From positions 2,976,001 to 3,040,000 of the forward strand of contig NZ_CP109131.1 in the NCBI RefSeq assembly GCF_035917995.1: DNA of 64,000 nucleotides. Reading direction: 5' to 3'. Source of the stretch: Streptosporangium sp. NBC_01755. GTDB taxonomy: Bacteria; Actinomycetota; Actinomycetes; Streptosporangiales; Streptosporangiaceae. Made by a program: the position numbers and the translations under genes. Shown piece after piece: positions 29,830 to 39,200 of this stretch (position 1 is the first letter of the stretch; every line of letters begins with the position of its first letter). Under the pieces are notes generated by a model. It was not told where the DNA came from. It was given only the letters and a program-made list of their open reading frames with translations, and searched no databases.

Positions 29830-30000
29830 TCAGGTGGTGATCTCCACCATCTCCTGGAACTCCCCGGGAAGCTGTGCCAGAACGTGATCGAAGACCTTGT
29901 CGTCGATCACCTCGTGCGGTGTGGTCAGCACGGCCCGCACCCCGGCGGTGGTCTCCCTCACGGTCAGGCCGGTGCGCCCAATGAAGTCCTTGTATTCCAT
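29830..30000 (-). CDS. Short DUF2267-like protein
   Basis: A 56-residue open frame, MEYKDFIGRTGLTVRETTAG to VLAQLPGEFQEMVEITT. The pattern of an N-terminal helix, a central RAVLTT-type segment and a closing AQLP motif resembles DUF2267. GAGGGGAACGAC places a good ribosome-binding site before ATG 30000. It is missed by length cut-offs. The function is unknown. Confidence 0.65.
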   Translation of the reverse strand: MEYKDFIGRTGLTVRETTAGVRAVLTTPHEVIDDKVFDHVLAQLPGEFQEMVEITT

Positions 30001-30092
30001 GTCGTTCCCCTCGACCGGCTAGCGTTCCCGGTCGGTACGAGAATGAACGCCCAGGTCGCGACCTGTATTGAGGACTTCCTGCCCGGGGACCC

Positions 30093-30134
30093 GGCTACCT
30101 CACCCCGGCTACCTCACCCCGGCTACCTCACCCC
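30093..30134. repeat. 14-bp unit repeated three times
   Basis: GGCTACCTCACCCC occurs three times head to tail (30093, 30107, 30121). The last copy contains the stop codon of the AraC remnant. Confidence 0.9.
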
Positions 30135-30235
30135 GGCACGGTGCTCCTGCGGGCTGACCCCGCGTACGCGCTTGAAGGCGGCGCTGAGAGCGAACGAGCT
30201 GCCGTACCCGACCTGAGCGGCCACCGCGCCGTCTG
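30123..30235 (-). pseudogene. AraC-family regulator, C-terminal fragment only
   Basis: On the minus strand the last 35 or so residues read AVAAQVGYGSSFALSAAF then KRVRGVSPQEHR and stop. This is the second HTH of an AraC-type activator (VGY.S.FA...AFKR..G.SP). No upstream AraC sequence follows in this frame beyond about 30235; it runs into the antisense of another gene fragment. The rest of the gene has been deleted. Confidence 0.8.
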
Positions 30236-30566
30236 CTTCGGCGGCGCGCCGGTGCTGACCGTCCTGGCCGCGGCGCTCCACCTCCAGCGGGAGGGGCGAC
30301 CCGTGCTGCCCTGGATCGTGGCGGCGCTCGTCCTGTACATGACGGTGCTCGTCATCACCATGGGGGTCAACGTGCCGCTCAACAACGCGCTCGACGCGGC
30401 CGGGGAGCCCGACGGTGTCGCGGACCTCGCGGCGTTGCGCGAGCGGTTCGAGGCGGTGTGGGTTCGCTGGAATCTCGCCCGCACCGTGGCGTGCGTCGCC
30501 GCCTTCGGCTGCCTCACCTGGGCCCTCGTGCTGTACGGGCGCATCGGGCCGGCGGGCGGCTCGTGA
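30236..30566 (+). pseudogene. DUF1772 (anthrone-oxygenase-like) membrane protein, C-terminal fragment
   Basis: The plus-strand frame ending at 30566 has the C-terminal two thirds of a DUF1772 protein: a hydrophobic helix (GGAPVLTVLAAALHLQ), another (LPWIVAALVLYMTVLVITMG), the family signature VNVPLNNAL, and WVRWNLARTVACVAAFGCL. The N-terminus is missing; the frame upstream is antisense AraC. It lies back to back with the AraC fragment, so a deletion has removed both 5' ends of a divergent pair. Confidence 0.8.
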
Positions 30567-30644
30567 CGACGACAACGCCGCGGGGCGCCGTCTGGGCAGT
30601 ACACCTAGCGTGATCCGCCGCGCAGCAGCCCGCCGATCGCGGCG

Positions 30645-31691
30645 TCAGAACGGGTAGACGTGGGTCTCGGTGGCCTTGACCGATGCCCAGATCCGCTGCC
30701 CGGGGGTGAGGTCGAGGTCGGCGACGGCGGCGGGGGTGACGTCGGCCGCGGCGGCGATCAGTCCGTCCAGGTGGATGCGGACGCTGTCGCCGTGCCGTTC
30801 GACGCCCTCGATCGTGGCCTGCCAGAGGTTGCGCGGGCTGCCGTCGGGGCGGGTCCGATACAGCGCGACCGCGCTGGGCGGGAAGGCGACGAACGCGGGG
30901 CCGTCCAGATGCTCGGCGACGCTGAAGAGCACCTCTCCGACGGCGACCTGCTGTCCGGCGGCGGTGCCCCGGTAGAGGTTGAGGCCGACCAGGCGGGCGA
31001 CATAGTCGGTGCGCGGGCGCCGGGCGACCTCGGCGGGGGTGCCGTGCTGCACGACGACGCCGTTCTCGATGACGACCAGGCGGTCGGCGAGCACCATGGC
31101 GTCCAGCGGATCGTGGGTGACCAGGACCGTCGCGCCGCCGAAGTCGGCCAGGTGGCGGCGGAGCTGGGAGCGGATCTCCAGGCGGGTGTGGGCGTCCAGG
31201 GCCGCCAGCGGCTCGTCCATCAGCAGCAGCCGCGGCTCCACGGCGAGGGCTCGGGCCAGGGCGACGCGCTGGGCCTGACCGCCGGAGAGCTGCCGGGGTT
31301 TCATCGCGGCGTGCTCGGCCAGGCCGACGCGCTCCAGCCAGACCGCGGCGTCGCGCCGCGCCTCCGCTCTGGAGGTGCCGCGGCAGCGGGGCCCGAAGGC
31401 GACGTTCTCCAGTGCCGACAGGTGCGGGAAGAGCAGGTAGTCCTGGAAGACCACGCCGATCGGGCGTCTTTCCGCCGCCAGGGTGTGCAGCGCCTCGCCG
31501 TCCAGGCTGATCCGCCCGCCGGACAGCGCGGTGAGCCCGGCCAGCGCACGCAGCGCCGTGGTCTTGCCCGCGCCGTTGGGGCCGAGCAGGGCGACGACCT
31601 CACCCGCGGCGACCTCCAGCTCGATGTCCAGGTGGAAGCGGGGCCGGGTGACGACGAGGCGGGCGCTCAGGGTCACGGGGCACTCACCCAC
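30645..31691 (-). CDS. modC: Molybdate ABC transporter ATP-binding protein
   Basis: ATPase of a molybdate/tungstate importer. Walker A is LLGPNGAGKTTALRAL, the signature is LSGGQAQRVALARAL and Walker B LLLMDEPLAALD. A TOBE-type domain occupies about residues 230-348 (DRLVVIENGVVVQHGTPAEV precedes it), which marks ModC/CysA-type ATPases; the context with a ModB-like permease and TOBE regulator favours molybdate. The start overlaps the end of modB by 19 bases, so the two are translated together. Confidence 0.9.
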   Translation of the reverse strand: MGECPVTLSARLVVTRPRFHLDIELEVAAGEVVALLGPNGAGKTTALRALAGLTALSGGRISLDGEALHTLAAERRPIGVVFQDYLLFPHLSALENVAFGPRCRGTSRAEARRDAAVWLERVGLAEHAAMKPRQLSGGQAQRVALARALAVEPRLLLMDEPLAALDAHTRLEIRSQLRRHLADFGGATVLVTHDPLDAMVLADRLVVIENGVVVQHGTPAEVARRPRTDYVARLVGLNLYRGTAAGQQVAVGEVLFSVAEHLDGPAFVAFPPSAVALYRTRPDGSPRNLWQATIEGVERHGDSVRIHLDGLIAAAADVTPAAVADLDLTPGQRIWASVKATETHVYPF

Positions 31692-32476
31692 CGGTCGCGC
31701 AGGCCGGCCAGGATGATCACCGAGACGGCGAGCAGGACGAGGCTGAGCACGATCGCGGCCTCGGGTTCGGTCTCCAGGGCGAGGTAGACGGCCAGCGGCA
31801 TGGTCTGGGTCCGGCCGGGGAAGTTGCCGGCGAAGGTGATGGTGGCACCGAACTCACCGAGCGCGCGGGCCCAGCACAGCACGGCTCCGGCGACGATGCC
31901 CGGGGCGATCAGGGGCAGTGTGACACGGCGGAAGATGATCCAGCGAGAGGCTCCCAGCGTCGCGGCGGCCTCCTCGAAGCGCAGGTCGGCCGCGCGCAGC
32001 GCGCCCTCGACGCTGATGACCAGGAACGGCATGGCGACGAACGTCTCGGCGACGACGACTCCCGCCGTGGTGAACGGCAGGGTGATGCCGAAGGTGGTGT
32101 CCAGCCACTGGCCGATCAGGCCGCGCCGCCCCAGCACGAGCAGCAGGGCGACCCCGCCGACCACCGGGGGCAGCACGAGGGGGACTGTGATCAGTGCCCG
32201 CACCAGGCGGCGGCCGGGGAAGTCGACGCGGGCCAGCAGCCAGGCCAGCGGCACGCCGAGCAGCAGGCATACCAGCGTGGCCAGGGTCGCGGTCACCAGC
32301 GACAGGCGCAGCGCCTCCAGCACATGGGGCTCGCTCAGTCTCTCGATCAGCGTGGACCAGGGGGCGCGCACCAGCAGCCCGGCCAGCGGCAGTGTCAGGA
32401 AGACCATTCCGACCACTGCGGGCAGTACCAGCACCCAGGGCAGGCGGCCTGCCACCCCACCGGACGGGTCGCCCAC
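31673..32476 (-). CDS. modB: Molybdate ABC transporter permease
   Basis: A 267-residue inner-membrane permease with about five or six hydrophobic segments and the EAA loop FEEAAATLGASRWIIFRRVTLPLIAPG that contacts the ATPase. The TM1 region is PWVLVLPAVVGMVFLTLPLAG. The GTG start at 32476 lies inside a 29-bp tandem repeat, so the first codons are duplicated upstream with an in-frame stop. The partner modA is not found in this window. Confidence 0.9.
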   Translation of the reverse strand: MGDPSGGVAGRLPWVLVLPAVVGMVFLTLPLAGLLVRAPWSTLIERLSEPHVLEALRLSLVTATLATLVCLLLGVPLAWLLARVDFPGRRLVRALITVPLVLPPVVGGVALLLVLGRRGLIGQWLDTTFGITLPFTTAGVVVAETFVAMPFLVISVEGALRAADLRFEEAAATLGASRWIIFRRVTLPLIAPGIVAGAVLCWARALGEFGATITFAGNFPGRTQTMPLAVYLALETEPEAAIVLSLVLLAVSVIILAGLRDRWVSAP

Positions 32477-32508
32477 TACGCCACCCCACCGGACGGGTCG
32501 CCCACTAC
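32451..32508. repeat. 29-bp tandem duplication over the modB start
   Basis: Two exact 29-base units (32451-32479 and 32480-32508), with seven bases of a third. Each holds the GTG start context of modB; reading from the upstream copy hits TAG after nine codons. Confidence 0.92.
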
Positions 32509-32526
32509 GCCACCCGATCGGCCGTT

Positions 32527-32595
32527 CGTCCGCTCACCAGAGGAACCACCTGCCGTCCGCTCACCGGAGGAACCGCCCGCCGTACCGCTCACCGG
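32527..32595. repeat. 27-bp imperfect tandem repeat upstream of modB
   Basis: Units begin at 32527, 32554 and 32581 (the last one partial), each starting CGTCCGCTCACC or a close variant. Together with the 29-bp repeat they fill the space where modA is usually found. Confidence 0.85.
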
Positions 32596-32599
32596 GCTG

Positions 32600-33007
32600 T
32601 CAGCCCGCCGTACGGGCGTGGTCGGGGATCTCCACGACCACGTTGGTGGACTTGATCACGGCGACCGCCATCACCCCCACCTCCAGGCCCAGCTCGTCGG
32701 CGGCCTGACGGCTCATCAACGACACCACCCGGTAAGGACCAGCGGCGAGCTCCACCTGGGCCATCACCGCGTCCTTGATCACCTCGGTCACGATCCCGCG
32801 GAAACGGTTCCGCGCCGAGGAGAGCCCCGAGCCGTTCTCGGACTCGATCTGGGCGCGCGCGAACGCCGCCAGATCCGCGCCCGCCACCATCCGGTGACCG
32901 TGCTCGTCCCGCCGGGCCGCGAGCCGCCCGGCATCCACCCAGCGGCGGACGGTGTCGGGGCTTACCCCCAGCAGCGCGGCGGCCTCACTGATCCGAAACG
33001 TCGTCAC
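32600..33007 (-). CDS. HTH plus TOBE molybdate-responsive regulator
   Basis: An excisionase/MerR-like HTH (FRISEAAALLGVSPDTVRRWVDAGRL) at the N-terminus is joined to a single TOBE/Mop domain (SSARNRFRGIVTEVIKDAVMAQVELAAGPYRVVSLMSRQAADELGL...). Such proteins are thought to sense molybdate and control mod operons. GTG 33007 gives a protein starting at TTFRIS; ATG 33019 and a start at 33049 are alternatives. It precedes modB-modC on the same strand. Confidence 0.85.
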   Translation of the reverse strand: MTTFRISEAAALLGVSPDTVRRWVDAGRLAARRDEHGHRMVAGADLAAFARAQIESENGSGLSSARNRFRGIVTEVIKDAVMAQVELAAGPYRVVSLMSRQAADELGLEVGVMAVAVIKSTNVVVEIPDHARTAG

Positions 33008-33023
33008 AACAATCACCATACCT

Positions 33024-33033
33024 TTGCATATGC
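33024..33033. promoter_or_regulatory. TGCATATGCA palindrome before the mod locus
   Basis: A perfect 10-bp palindrome, flanked by CCT on one side and AGG on the other with one-base offset, lies 16 bases upstream of the favoured start of the TOBE regulator. It could be an autoregulatory operator for the mod genes. Confidence 0.4.
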
Positions 33034-33166
33034 AGGTCTTTATCCCCATATCTCATGGCAGGCGCACACCTCAGGGCGGCCATGCCATGATCTGGCACCT
33101 CATCCTCGCCCTCCGGGGAAGCCGGACGCCCCGGTTGAGCCCTCCCGCTCGCCCGTCGTCATGTTC

Positions 33167-33206
33167 GGCGATTCCCCGGCCGGGCTCACCCGGCCGGGGA
33201 ATCGCC
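33167..33206 (-). terminator. Perfect 18-bp hairpin downstream of recD2
   Basis: Arms 33167-33184 and 33189-33206 are exact complements with the 4-base loop CTCA. It lies about 120 bases past the recD2 stop on the minus strand. Confidence 0.85.
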
Positions 33207-33232
33207 CTCCCGTCATGGTTCCGGTGTTCGAA

Positions 33233-33300
33233 ACGGTCAGGGCCTGGCCGACGCCTGCCCCGGCCGACGGTCAGGGCCTGGCCGTCGCCTGCCCTGGCCG
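33233..33300. repeat. 34-bp imperfect tandem duplication
   Basis: Units 33233-33266 and 33267-33300 both begin ACGGTCAGGGCCTGGCCG and differ at only a few positions. Noncoding, just past the recD2 stop. Confidence 0.8.
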
Positions 33301-33324
33301 GGGAACCCCCGGGGAGCGGAGGAG

Positions 33325-35490
33325 TCACTTCTGAGGTCCTCGTCGGTCACCGATCAGAACGGTTCCGAGGCTCAGCGCGAGCCGGCGGGCGAGCCCGGTG
33401 TTGCGGCGGTGGCCGAGCCGATGGACGGCCGTTTCCAGAGCCTTGCGCTCGCCGACGACGATCACCCAGGACCGCGCCCGGGTGACCAGGGTGTAGAGCA
33501 GCTTGCGGCGGAGCATGACGCCCCCGGACTCGGTGACCAGCGGCGCGACCACGAAGGGATACTCGCTGCCCTGGGAGCGGTGGATGCTGATGGCGTACGT
33601 GTGGGTCAGCTCGTCGAGCTCGCCGAAGCCGTACTTCACGATCTGCCCGTCGTCGGTGCGGATCTCGACGAGCCTCTCCTCCGAGGTGATGGCGGTGACC
33701 GTGCCGGTGTCCCCGTTGAAGACACCCTTGTCGTAGTTGTTGCGGATCGGCATGACCCGGTCGCCGACCCGGAAGACCGAGGCGCCCGACCAGTGCTCCG
33801 CGACTCCCTCGCGAGCCGGGTTGAGCCGCTCCTGGATCATCCGGCCGATCTCGGCGGTCCCGGTCAGGCCCCTGCGCATCGGGCACAGCACCTGGACCTG
33901 GTCCGGGTTCACCCCCTGCTTGCTCGGGATCGCCACCGTCGCCAGGTGCGTCACCCGCTCGGCGACCTGGTCGGGGTCGTCGACCTCCTCGAACCAGAAG
34001 CCTCCCCCGCCGGGGATCGGGGGCACCTCTCCGAGGCGGATCCGGTGGGCGGCCCGGATGATCCCGCTGCCCTCGGCCTGGCGGAAGACGCGGGTCAGGT
34101 GGATCCGCGCGATCTCCTCGACGCGCAGCAGGTCGGCCAGCACGCTGCCGGGGGCGATGCTGGGGAGCTGGTCGCTGTCGCCCACGATCAGCAGGTGGCT
34201 GCCCGCCGGTATGACCGCGGTGAGCCGGGTGGCCAGGTGCAGGTCCAGCATGGAGGCCTCGTCGACCACGATCAGGTCGGCCTGCGCGGGTGTCTGCTCG
34301 AACAGCGCACCGCTGTCGGGATCCGGTTGGTGGGCCAGCAGCCGGTGCACGGTCATCGCGGGCATTCCGGTGAGCTCCGACAGGCGCTTGGCCGCCTTGC
34401 CGGTCGGCGCCGTGAGGGTCACCGTACCGCCCATCGCCTTCGCGGTCGCCGCCACGGTCCTGACGGTATGGCTCTTTCCGCAGCCCGGACCACCGGTGAT
34501 GATGGACACTGTGCTGGTCAGCGCCATGTTCACCGCCGCCCGCTGATCCTCGTCCAGCCCGGGATCCTCCTGGAAGGCGCGCATGGGCAGTGTCGAAGCG
34601 GCCTGGCAGAGCCTGGTCAGCTGGGCGGTCAGAGTGAGTTCGCGGCTGTGGGTCTCCTTCAGGTACACCACGGCCTGCCCCTGGTCCTCCGGCGAGACCT
34701 CGACGACCACCCTGCGGTCGGCGACGAGGGCGTCGAGCATCCGGCGGACGAGGTCGTGGTCCTGCTCGACCAGTTCCGCGGACTGGGCGACCAGGGCGAT
34801 CAGCCGTACGTAGCAGTGCCCGTCGCGGCTGGCCGCCGTCTCCAGCCTGTCCAGGATCGCCGCCTTGATCCGCTGCGGGCTGCTCTCGGAGACCCCGGAG
34901 CGCAGGGCGATCCGGTCGGCCGTGGTGAACGCGATGCCCCTGACCTTGCCGATGAGCCGGTACGGATCGGAGGTGAGGATGTCGCCCGACTCCACCCCGA
35001 ACACCTGGTAGATCTTGGCCGCGAGCAGCGGGCTGATCCCGAACCCCTGCAGGGTCACCATCAGCTCGGCGATCGCCTTCTGCTCCTGCCACGCGTCGGC
35101 GATCTGGGCCTGCCGCGCGGGGCCGATGTTGACGACCTCGGTGAGCCGTCCCGGTTCGGTGTCGATGACGGTCAGCGTCGTCTCACCGAAGTGACTGACG
35201 ATGGCGTGGGCGAGCCTCGGCCCGATACCCCGGATCAGGCCGGAGCCCAGATAGATCCGGATGGCCCTGACCGTGGCCGGGACCAGCCGCTCGCACGCCG
35301 TGACCTCGAAACGCCTGCCATGCCGCGGATGCTCGCCCCACGCGCCGATGAGCCGGAGCGTCTCCCCCGGCTGGACCCCGCCCAGAGCTCGGCCGGAGGC
35401 GACGAAGCCGGGCATGCCCTCGGCGCTCATCCGCGCGATCGTGTACTCGTCCTCCCGGACGTACACCAACTGCTCGACAGACGCCTCCAC
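33325..35490 (-). CDS. recD2: RecD2-type ATP-dependent DNA helicase
   Basis: 5'-3' superfamily 1B helicase acting without RecBC in DNA repair. The N-terminal OB-like and helix-hairpin-helix region reads GETLRLIGAWGEHPRHGRRFEV and GSGLIRGIGPRLAHAIVSHFG. Helicase motif I is TGGPGCGKSHTVRT, motif II DLIVVDEASMLD, motif III LLIVGDSDQLPSIAPG, and motif VI lies in TYAISIHRSQGSEYPFVV. The 721 residues fit the family (about 720-750). It is monocistronic, behind a long AT-rich spacer. Confidence 0.95.
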   Translation of the reverse strand: MEASVEQLVYVREDEYTIARMSAEGMPGFVASGRALGGVQPGETLRLIGAWGEHPRHGRRFEVTACERLVPATVRAIRIYLGSGLIRGIGPRLAHAIVSHFGETTLTVIDTEPGRLTEVVNIGPARQAQIADAWQEQKAIAELMVTLQGFGISPLLAAKIYQVFGVESGDILTSDPYRLIGKVRGIAFTTADRIALRSGVSESSPQRIKAAILDRLETAASRDGHCYVRLIALVAQSAELVEQDHDLVRRMLDALVADRRVVVEVSPEDQGQAVVYLKETHSRELTLTAQLTRLCQAASTLPMRAFQEDPGLDEDQRAAVNMALTSTVSIITGGPGCGKSHTVRTVAATAKAMGGTVTLTAPTGKAAKRLSELTGMPAMTVHRLLAHQPDPDSGALFEQTPAQADLIVVDEASMLDLHLATRLTAVIPAGSHLLIVGDSDQLPSIAPGSVLADLLRVEEIARIHLTRVFRQAEGSGIIRAAHRIRLGEVPPIPGGGGFWFEEVDDPDQVAERVTHLATVAIPSKQGVNPDQVQVLCPMRRGLTGTAEIGRMIQERLNPAREGVAEHWSGASVFRVGDRVMPIRNNYDKGVFNGDTGTVTAITSEERLVEIRTDDGQIVKYGFGELDELTHTYAISIHRSQGSEYPFVVAPLVTESGGVMLRRKLLYTLVTRARSWVIVVGERKALETAVHRLGHRRNTGLARRLALSLGTVLIGDRRGPQK

Positions 35491-36266
35491 AGCAGAAAGC
35501 CAACCCTCCCCGTACCGGCTTCACCTCACCCTTCGCACATCAGAGCAGGTGAACCGCCATCCCACAAGGCATCACGCCCGGCGGTCACTCACGACTCCCC
35601 GAGCACTATTACAACACCGAGGAGGAAACGGACCTGGGCGCCACCGTCGCGCCCTGAGGTGAACGATGGATTTCATACCGGGCATCCGGGACGCCGGTGC
35701 TCCCGCGAACCCAGGATCCGATCGGACGTGATCGACCGGGATTCCGGCGGCCGCGACCGAGGTGCGGGGACCCGTTCTCTCCACCGGTTCGGTTTCCGGG
35801 GGCCTTGCCCACGCGCCTCCCCGATCATCGGGGGTGCAACCGCCGGCCCTGCGAGGAATTGCGGTCCCGACATGCTTAAGGGGAGGCGAGACAGTCTCCC
35901 CTCCCCGCTCTACCCACTTCTCCTACTCTTCAGACGATATCGCAGACGAACCTATACAGATAAAATTAGTAGGTCATGAACATATTAAAGATTAGCGTCA
36001 AAAAAAGGGAATGCAGAACCAATTTGACTTGCTTCCTTTGTTAACGAACAATCGCCGCACACCCTTCACCCGAGCCCTGAGGATCGAGGAGCGGCTGCGG
36101 CGAGCCTAGCTAGATCATAGCCGTGTCGGGAAATTTGACGAATCTTCATCGTTCCCATCTCGGATACGACCGCCATATGCCTCATAAATCACCATAATGG
36201 GTGACATAATGATTATGTGACTGGTTTCAGCACACTATAACCCTCAAGTGGTGTCTGACTGAAATG
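35491..36266. other. 776-base spacer with AT-rich half
   Basis: No gene is supported. 35491-35900 is ordinary GC-rich sequence with a small hairpin at 35879-35902. About 35930-36260 is strikingly AT-rich for this genome, with runs such as AAAAAAA near 36000 and the dyad ACATAAT-G-ATTATGT at 36204-36218. The recD2 promoter and the 3' end of the large SARP gene meet here. Confidence 0.6.
35879..35902. terminator. Small hairpin in the recD2/SARP spacer
   Basis: AGGGGAG (35879-35885) pairs with CTCCCCT (35896-35902), with an inner GAGAC/GTCTC alternative. It is a weak terminator candidate. Confidence 0.35.
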
Positions 36267-39200
36267 CTACGAATGAGCAACGTCCTCCTGCCCGGCAAGA
36301 ACGTCCTCCTGCCCGGCAAGCCGGATCCGGACGGCTTCGGCCTCAGCGGCTCCAAGGGCCTCATACAGGTCGAGCGCACGCCGCCAGTGCTCCTCCGCCC
36401 GCGTCTTCTCACCGATGCGAGCAAGCGTGGTGCCCATGTCGTCAAGTGTGCGGGCCTCCTGGGAGACGTCCTCGATCGCACGCGTCAGGTCGAGGACCCT
36501 CTCGTAGTGAGAGAGGGCGGCCTCATGACGATTCGCACGACGATGAACACCGCCGATACCGTGCAGGGCCTGGCTTTCCTGGTAGCGTTCCGATATCTCG
36601 ACCGATATGCGCAGGGCATTCTGATGATGGATAAGCGCCTCTCCATCCCTGCCCATTCGCGCATGGCAACTGCCGATGTTGTTCAGGACATCTGCTTCGC
36701 ACCGCCGGTCACCGATATCACGATATCCCCTCAATGCTTTTCTGTAGTATTCGAGTGCTTCGGCATGTCGACCCAGGCCCTGATATGCGGTGGCGACATT
36801 GTTCAGCCATATGGCTTCTTTCTGAGGACCCATATGCGGATGAAGGGAAGCGGCTTCCTCATAATGACTCAATGCCGTGGCGTAATTACCTAGACGAATT
36901 TCAGTCTCGCCGATGTTGTTCAGCGTCATCTGCTGTCCACGCCGGTCGCCGTCCTCTTGGTACAGCGCCAACGCCTCCCGTTGGCGAGCAGCGGCCTCGG
37001 CGTAATCCCCGCGGTGCCAGTGAATGAACGCGATGTAGTTGAGAGTTCCGCCTTGGCCGTGGCGGTCCGCGATCACCCGTCGCAGGTGCAGCGCCCGCTC
37101 CAAACAGCCTAGGGCGGCGCTGAAATCGGAGCGGTGCCAGTACACCAAGCCGCTGTGGTCGAGCAGATCGGCGACGGCCCGCTGGTCGTTGAGGGCGCCC
37201 TGAATCACAAGCGCCTCATCCGCCAGCCGAAGCGCTTCGTCGTGATGGCCCGTCCGCCAGCGCGCCATGCTGAGATCGGCCAGTGCGCGCGCCGTCCACG
37301 CACGGTCACCCGTCTCCCGCCACACCGTCACGGCACGCGCGTGAAGCTCGGCCCCCTCCGGCCAGCGTCCCCACGTGTCGAGATGACGGCCGATCACGTG
37401 TGCGAGCAGCGCCGCGTACCTCGTCCACCCGTTGTCAGCGGCATAGCGCGCGACGATGAGGAGATTGTCCAGTTCTGCGGTCATCCAGGCACGGGCCTGG
37501 TCCTCGGTACCGGCGCCAGATCGGAGATTCAGTGGGCGGGACACCTCAATGGGGCCGCGCGCCAGGTACGGGTAGAGCAGCCGGTCCGCCGCGTCCGCCG
37601 CGAAGAGGTAGTAGTCGAGGAGCCGCTGGAGCACCTCGGCACGCCGGCGTTCCGGCTCCCGGCCGGACAGCAGGCGGGCGTACTCGCCGATGAGATCGTG
37701 GAACCGGTACCGGCCTCGCCGGGGTTCGGCGATCAGGTGGTGATCGAGAAGATCGTCGAGAAACTTCTCAGCGTCGACCTGGCTGAAGTCCAGCAGTGCC
37801 GCCGCGGACTCGGCGGTGATGTCCGCCCCGGGGTGCAGCCCGAGCCGCCAGAACGCCTGCTGCTGCCCCTCGTCGAGGCAGTGGAAGGACAGCTCGAACG
37901 CTGTGATGATCTTCCGGTTCCCCGCGCGGATCTCGGCCAGCCGCCGGTCGGGTTCCTCCAGCAGCCCCACGAGGTCGGCCACGCTCCACGCGGGCCGGTG
38001 CCGGAACCGGCTACCGGCCAGATGGATCGCGAGAGGGAGATATCCGCAGAGCCGTACGACCGAGGCGACGTCGTCCGCCTGGAGCATGCGCCGCGAGCCC
38101 ACGGCGCGGCTGAAGAGCGTGGCCCCGTCCTCAGGAGGCAGCACCTCCAGAGAGAGTGACCGGACGTCGTCCAGCCCGGCCAGCCCCCGCCTGCTGGTGA
38201 TCATGACGAGGCACCCGGGCGTCCCGGGAAGGAGGTGGCTGATCTGGTCGTGGCTCGTGGCATCGTCGAGAACGATGAGCACTCTGCGGCGGGCCAGCTC
38301 GGCCCGCCACATCGTCGCGCGCTCGTCCAGGCCGCTCGGGATGAGGGAGGCGAGGATGCCGAGCATTCTGAGTAACTGCCCCAGCGCCCCGGTGGCGTCC
38401 ATGGGGGCATGCTGGGCGTCGTGACCGTGAAGGTGGAGATAGAGCAGGCCGTCCGGATAGTGGTCGGCGAGCCGGTGGGCCAGGTGCACGGCCAGCACTG
38501 TCTTGCCGACGCCCGCCATGCCGTCGATCGCGAGCACGGTGGCCGCGTCCCGCCTGACCAGCTCCCCGGTCAGCCGGTCGAGCTCGGGGACCCTGCCGGT
38601 GAAGGTGGTGAGGTCACGGGGAAGGTTGTTCGGAGGAGGATCTCCCCTGGCGCTCACCGGGGACTCGGGCAGCAGCGCCGGATCGCCCTGGAGGATGCGC
38701 TGGTGCAGTGTCCGCAGCCCGGGGCCAGGTTCGGTGCCGAGATCCCGGAAGATACGCGTGCGCGCCTGGCGGTAGGTGACGAGGGCCTCCGCCTGCCGGC
38801 CGCCGCGATAGAGCACCTGCATGAGCAACTCAACAAGCTTCTCGTCGAACGGAAACCGATTGGTCAGATCGTGTAGTTCCGCCACGAGGTCGGTGTGGCG
38901 ACCGTGCAGGAGTTCGAGTTCGATACGTTCTACGGTGCCGCCCAGCAATTCGCTTTCGAGCTTCTGGCGGTTCTGGATCGCCCAGGAACCGGAGAGACCC
39001 GCCAGCGGTTCTCCTCGCCACAGCCGGCTCGCGTCACGATACAGCCGAAAAGCATGGTTTATATCTCCACTTTCGGTTATCGAACGGGCTTGCGAACGGA
39101 GCGTACGGAAGCGGTGGTAGTCGATGTTCTCGGGGTCTGTTTCGAGAAAATACGCCCCGGAACCGTACCTCAGGCGCACGTCCTCTCCGGTGTCGTGAAG

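Noticed and set aside
27782..29887. A 701-codon open frame antisense to the GH15 gene
   Set aside because: Shadow of a high-GC gene with Val/Gly/Arg-rich sequence and no domain.
33409..35979. An 856-codon open frame antisense to recD2
   Set aside because: Its composition mirrors codon bias of recD2; there are no family motifs and recD2 is certain.
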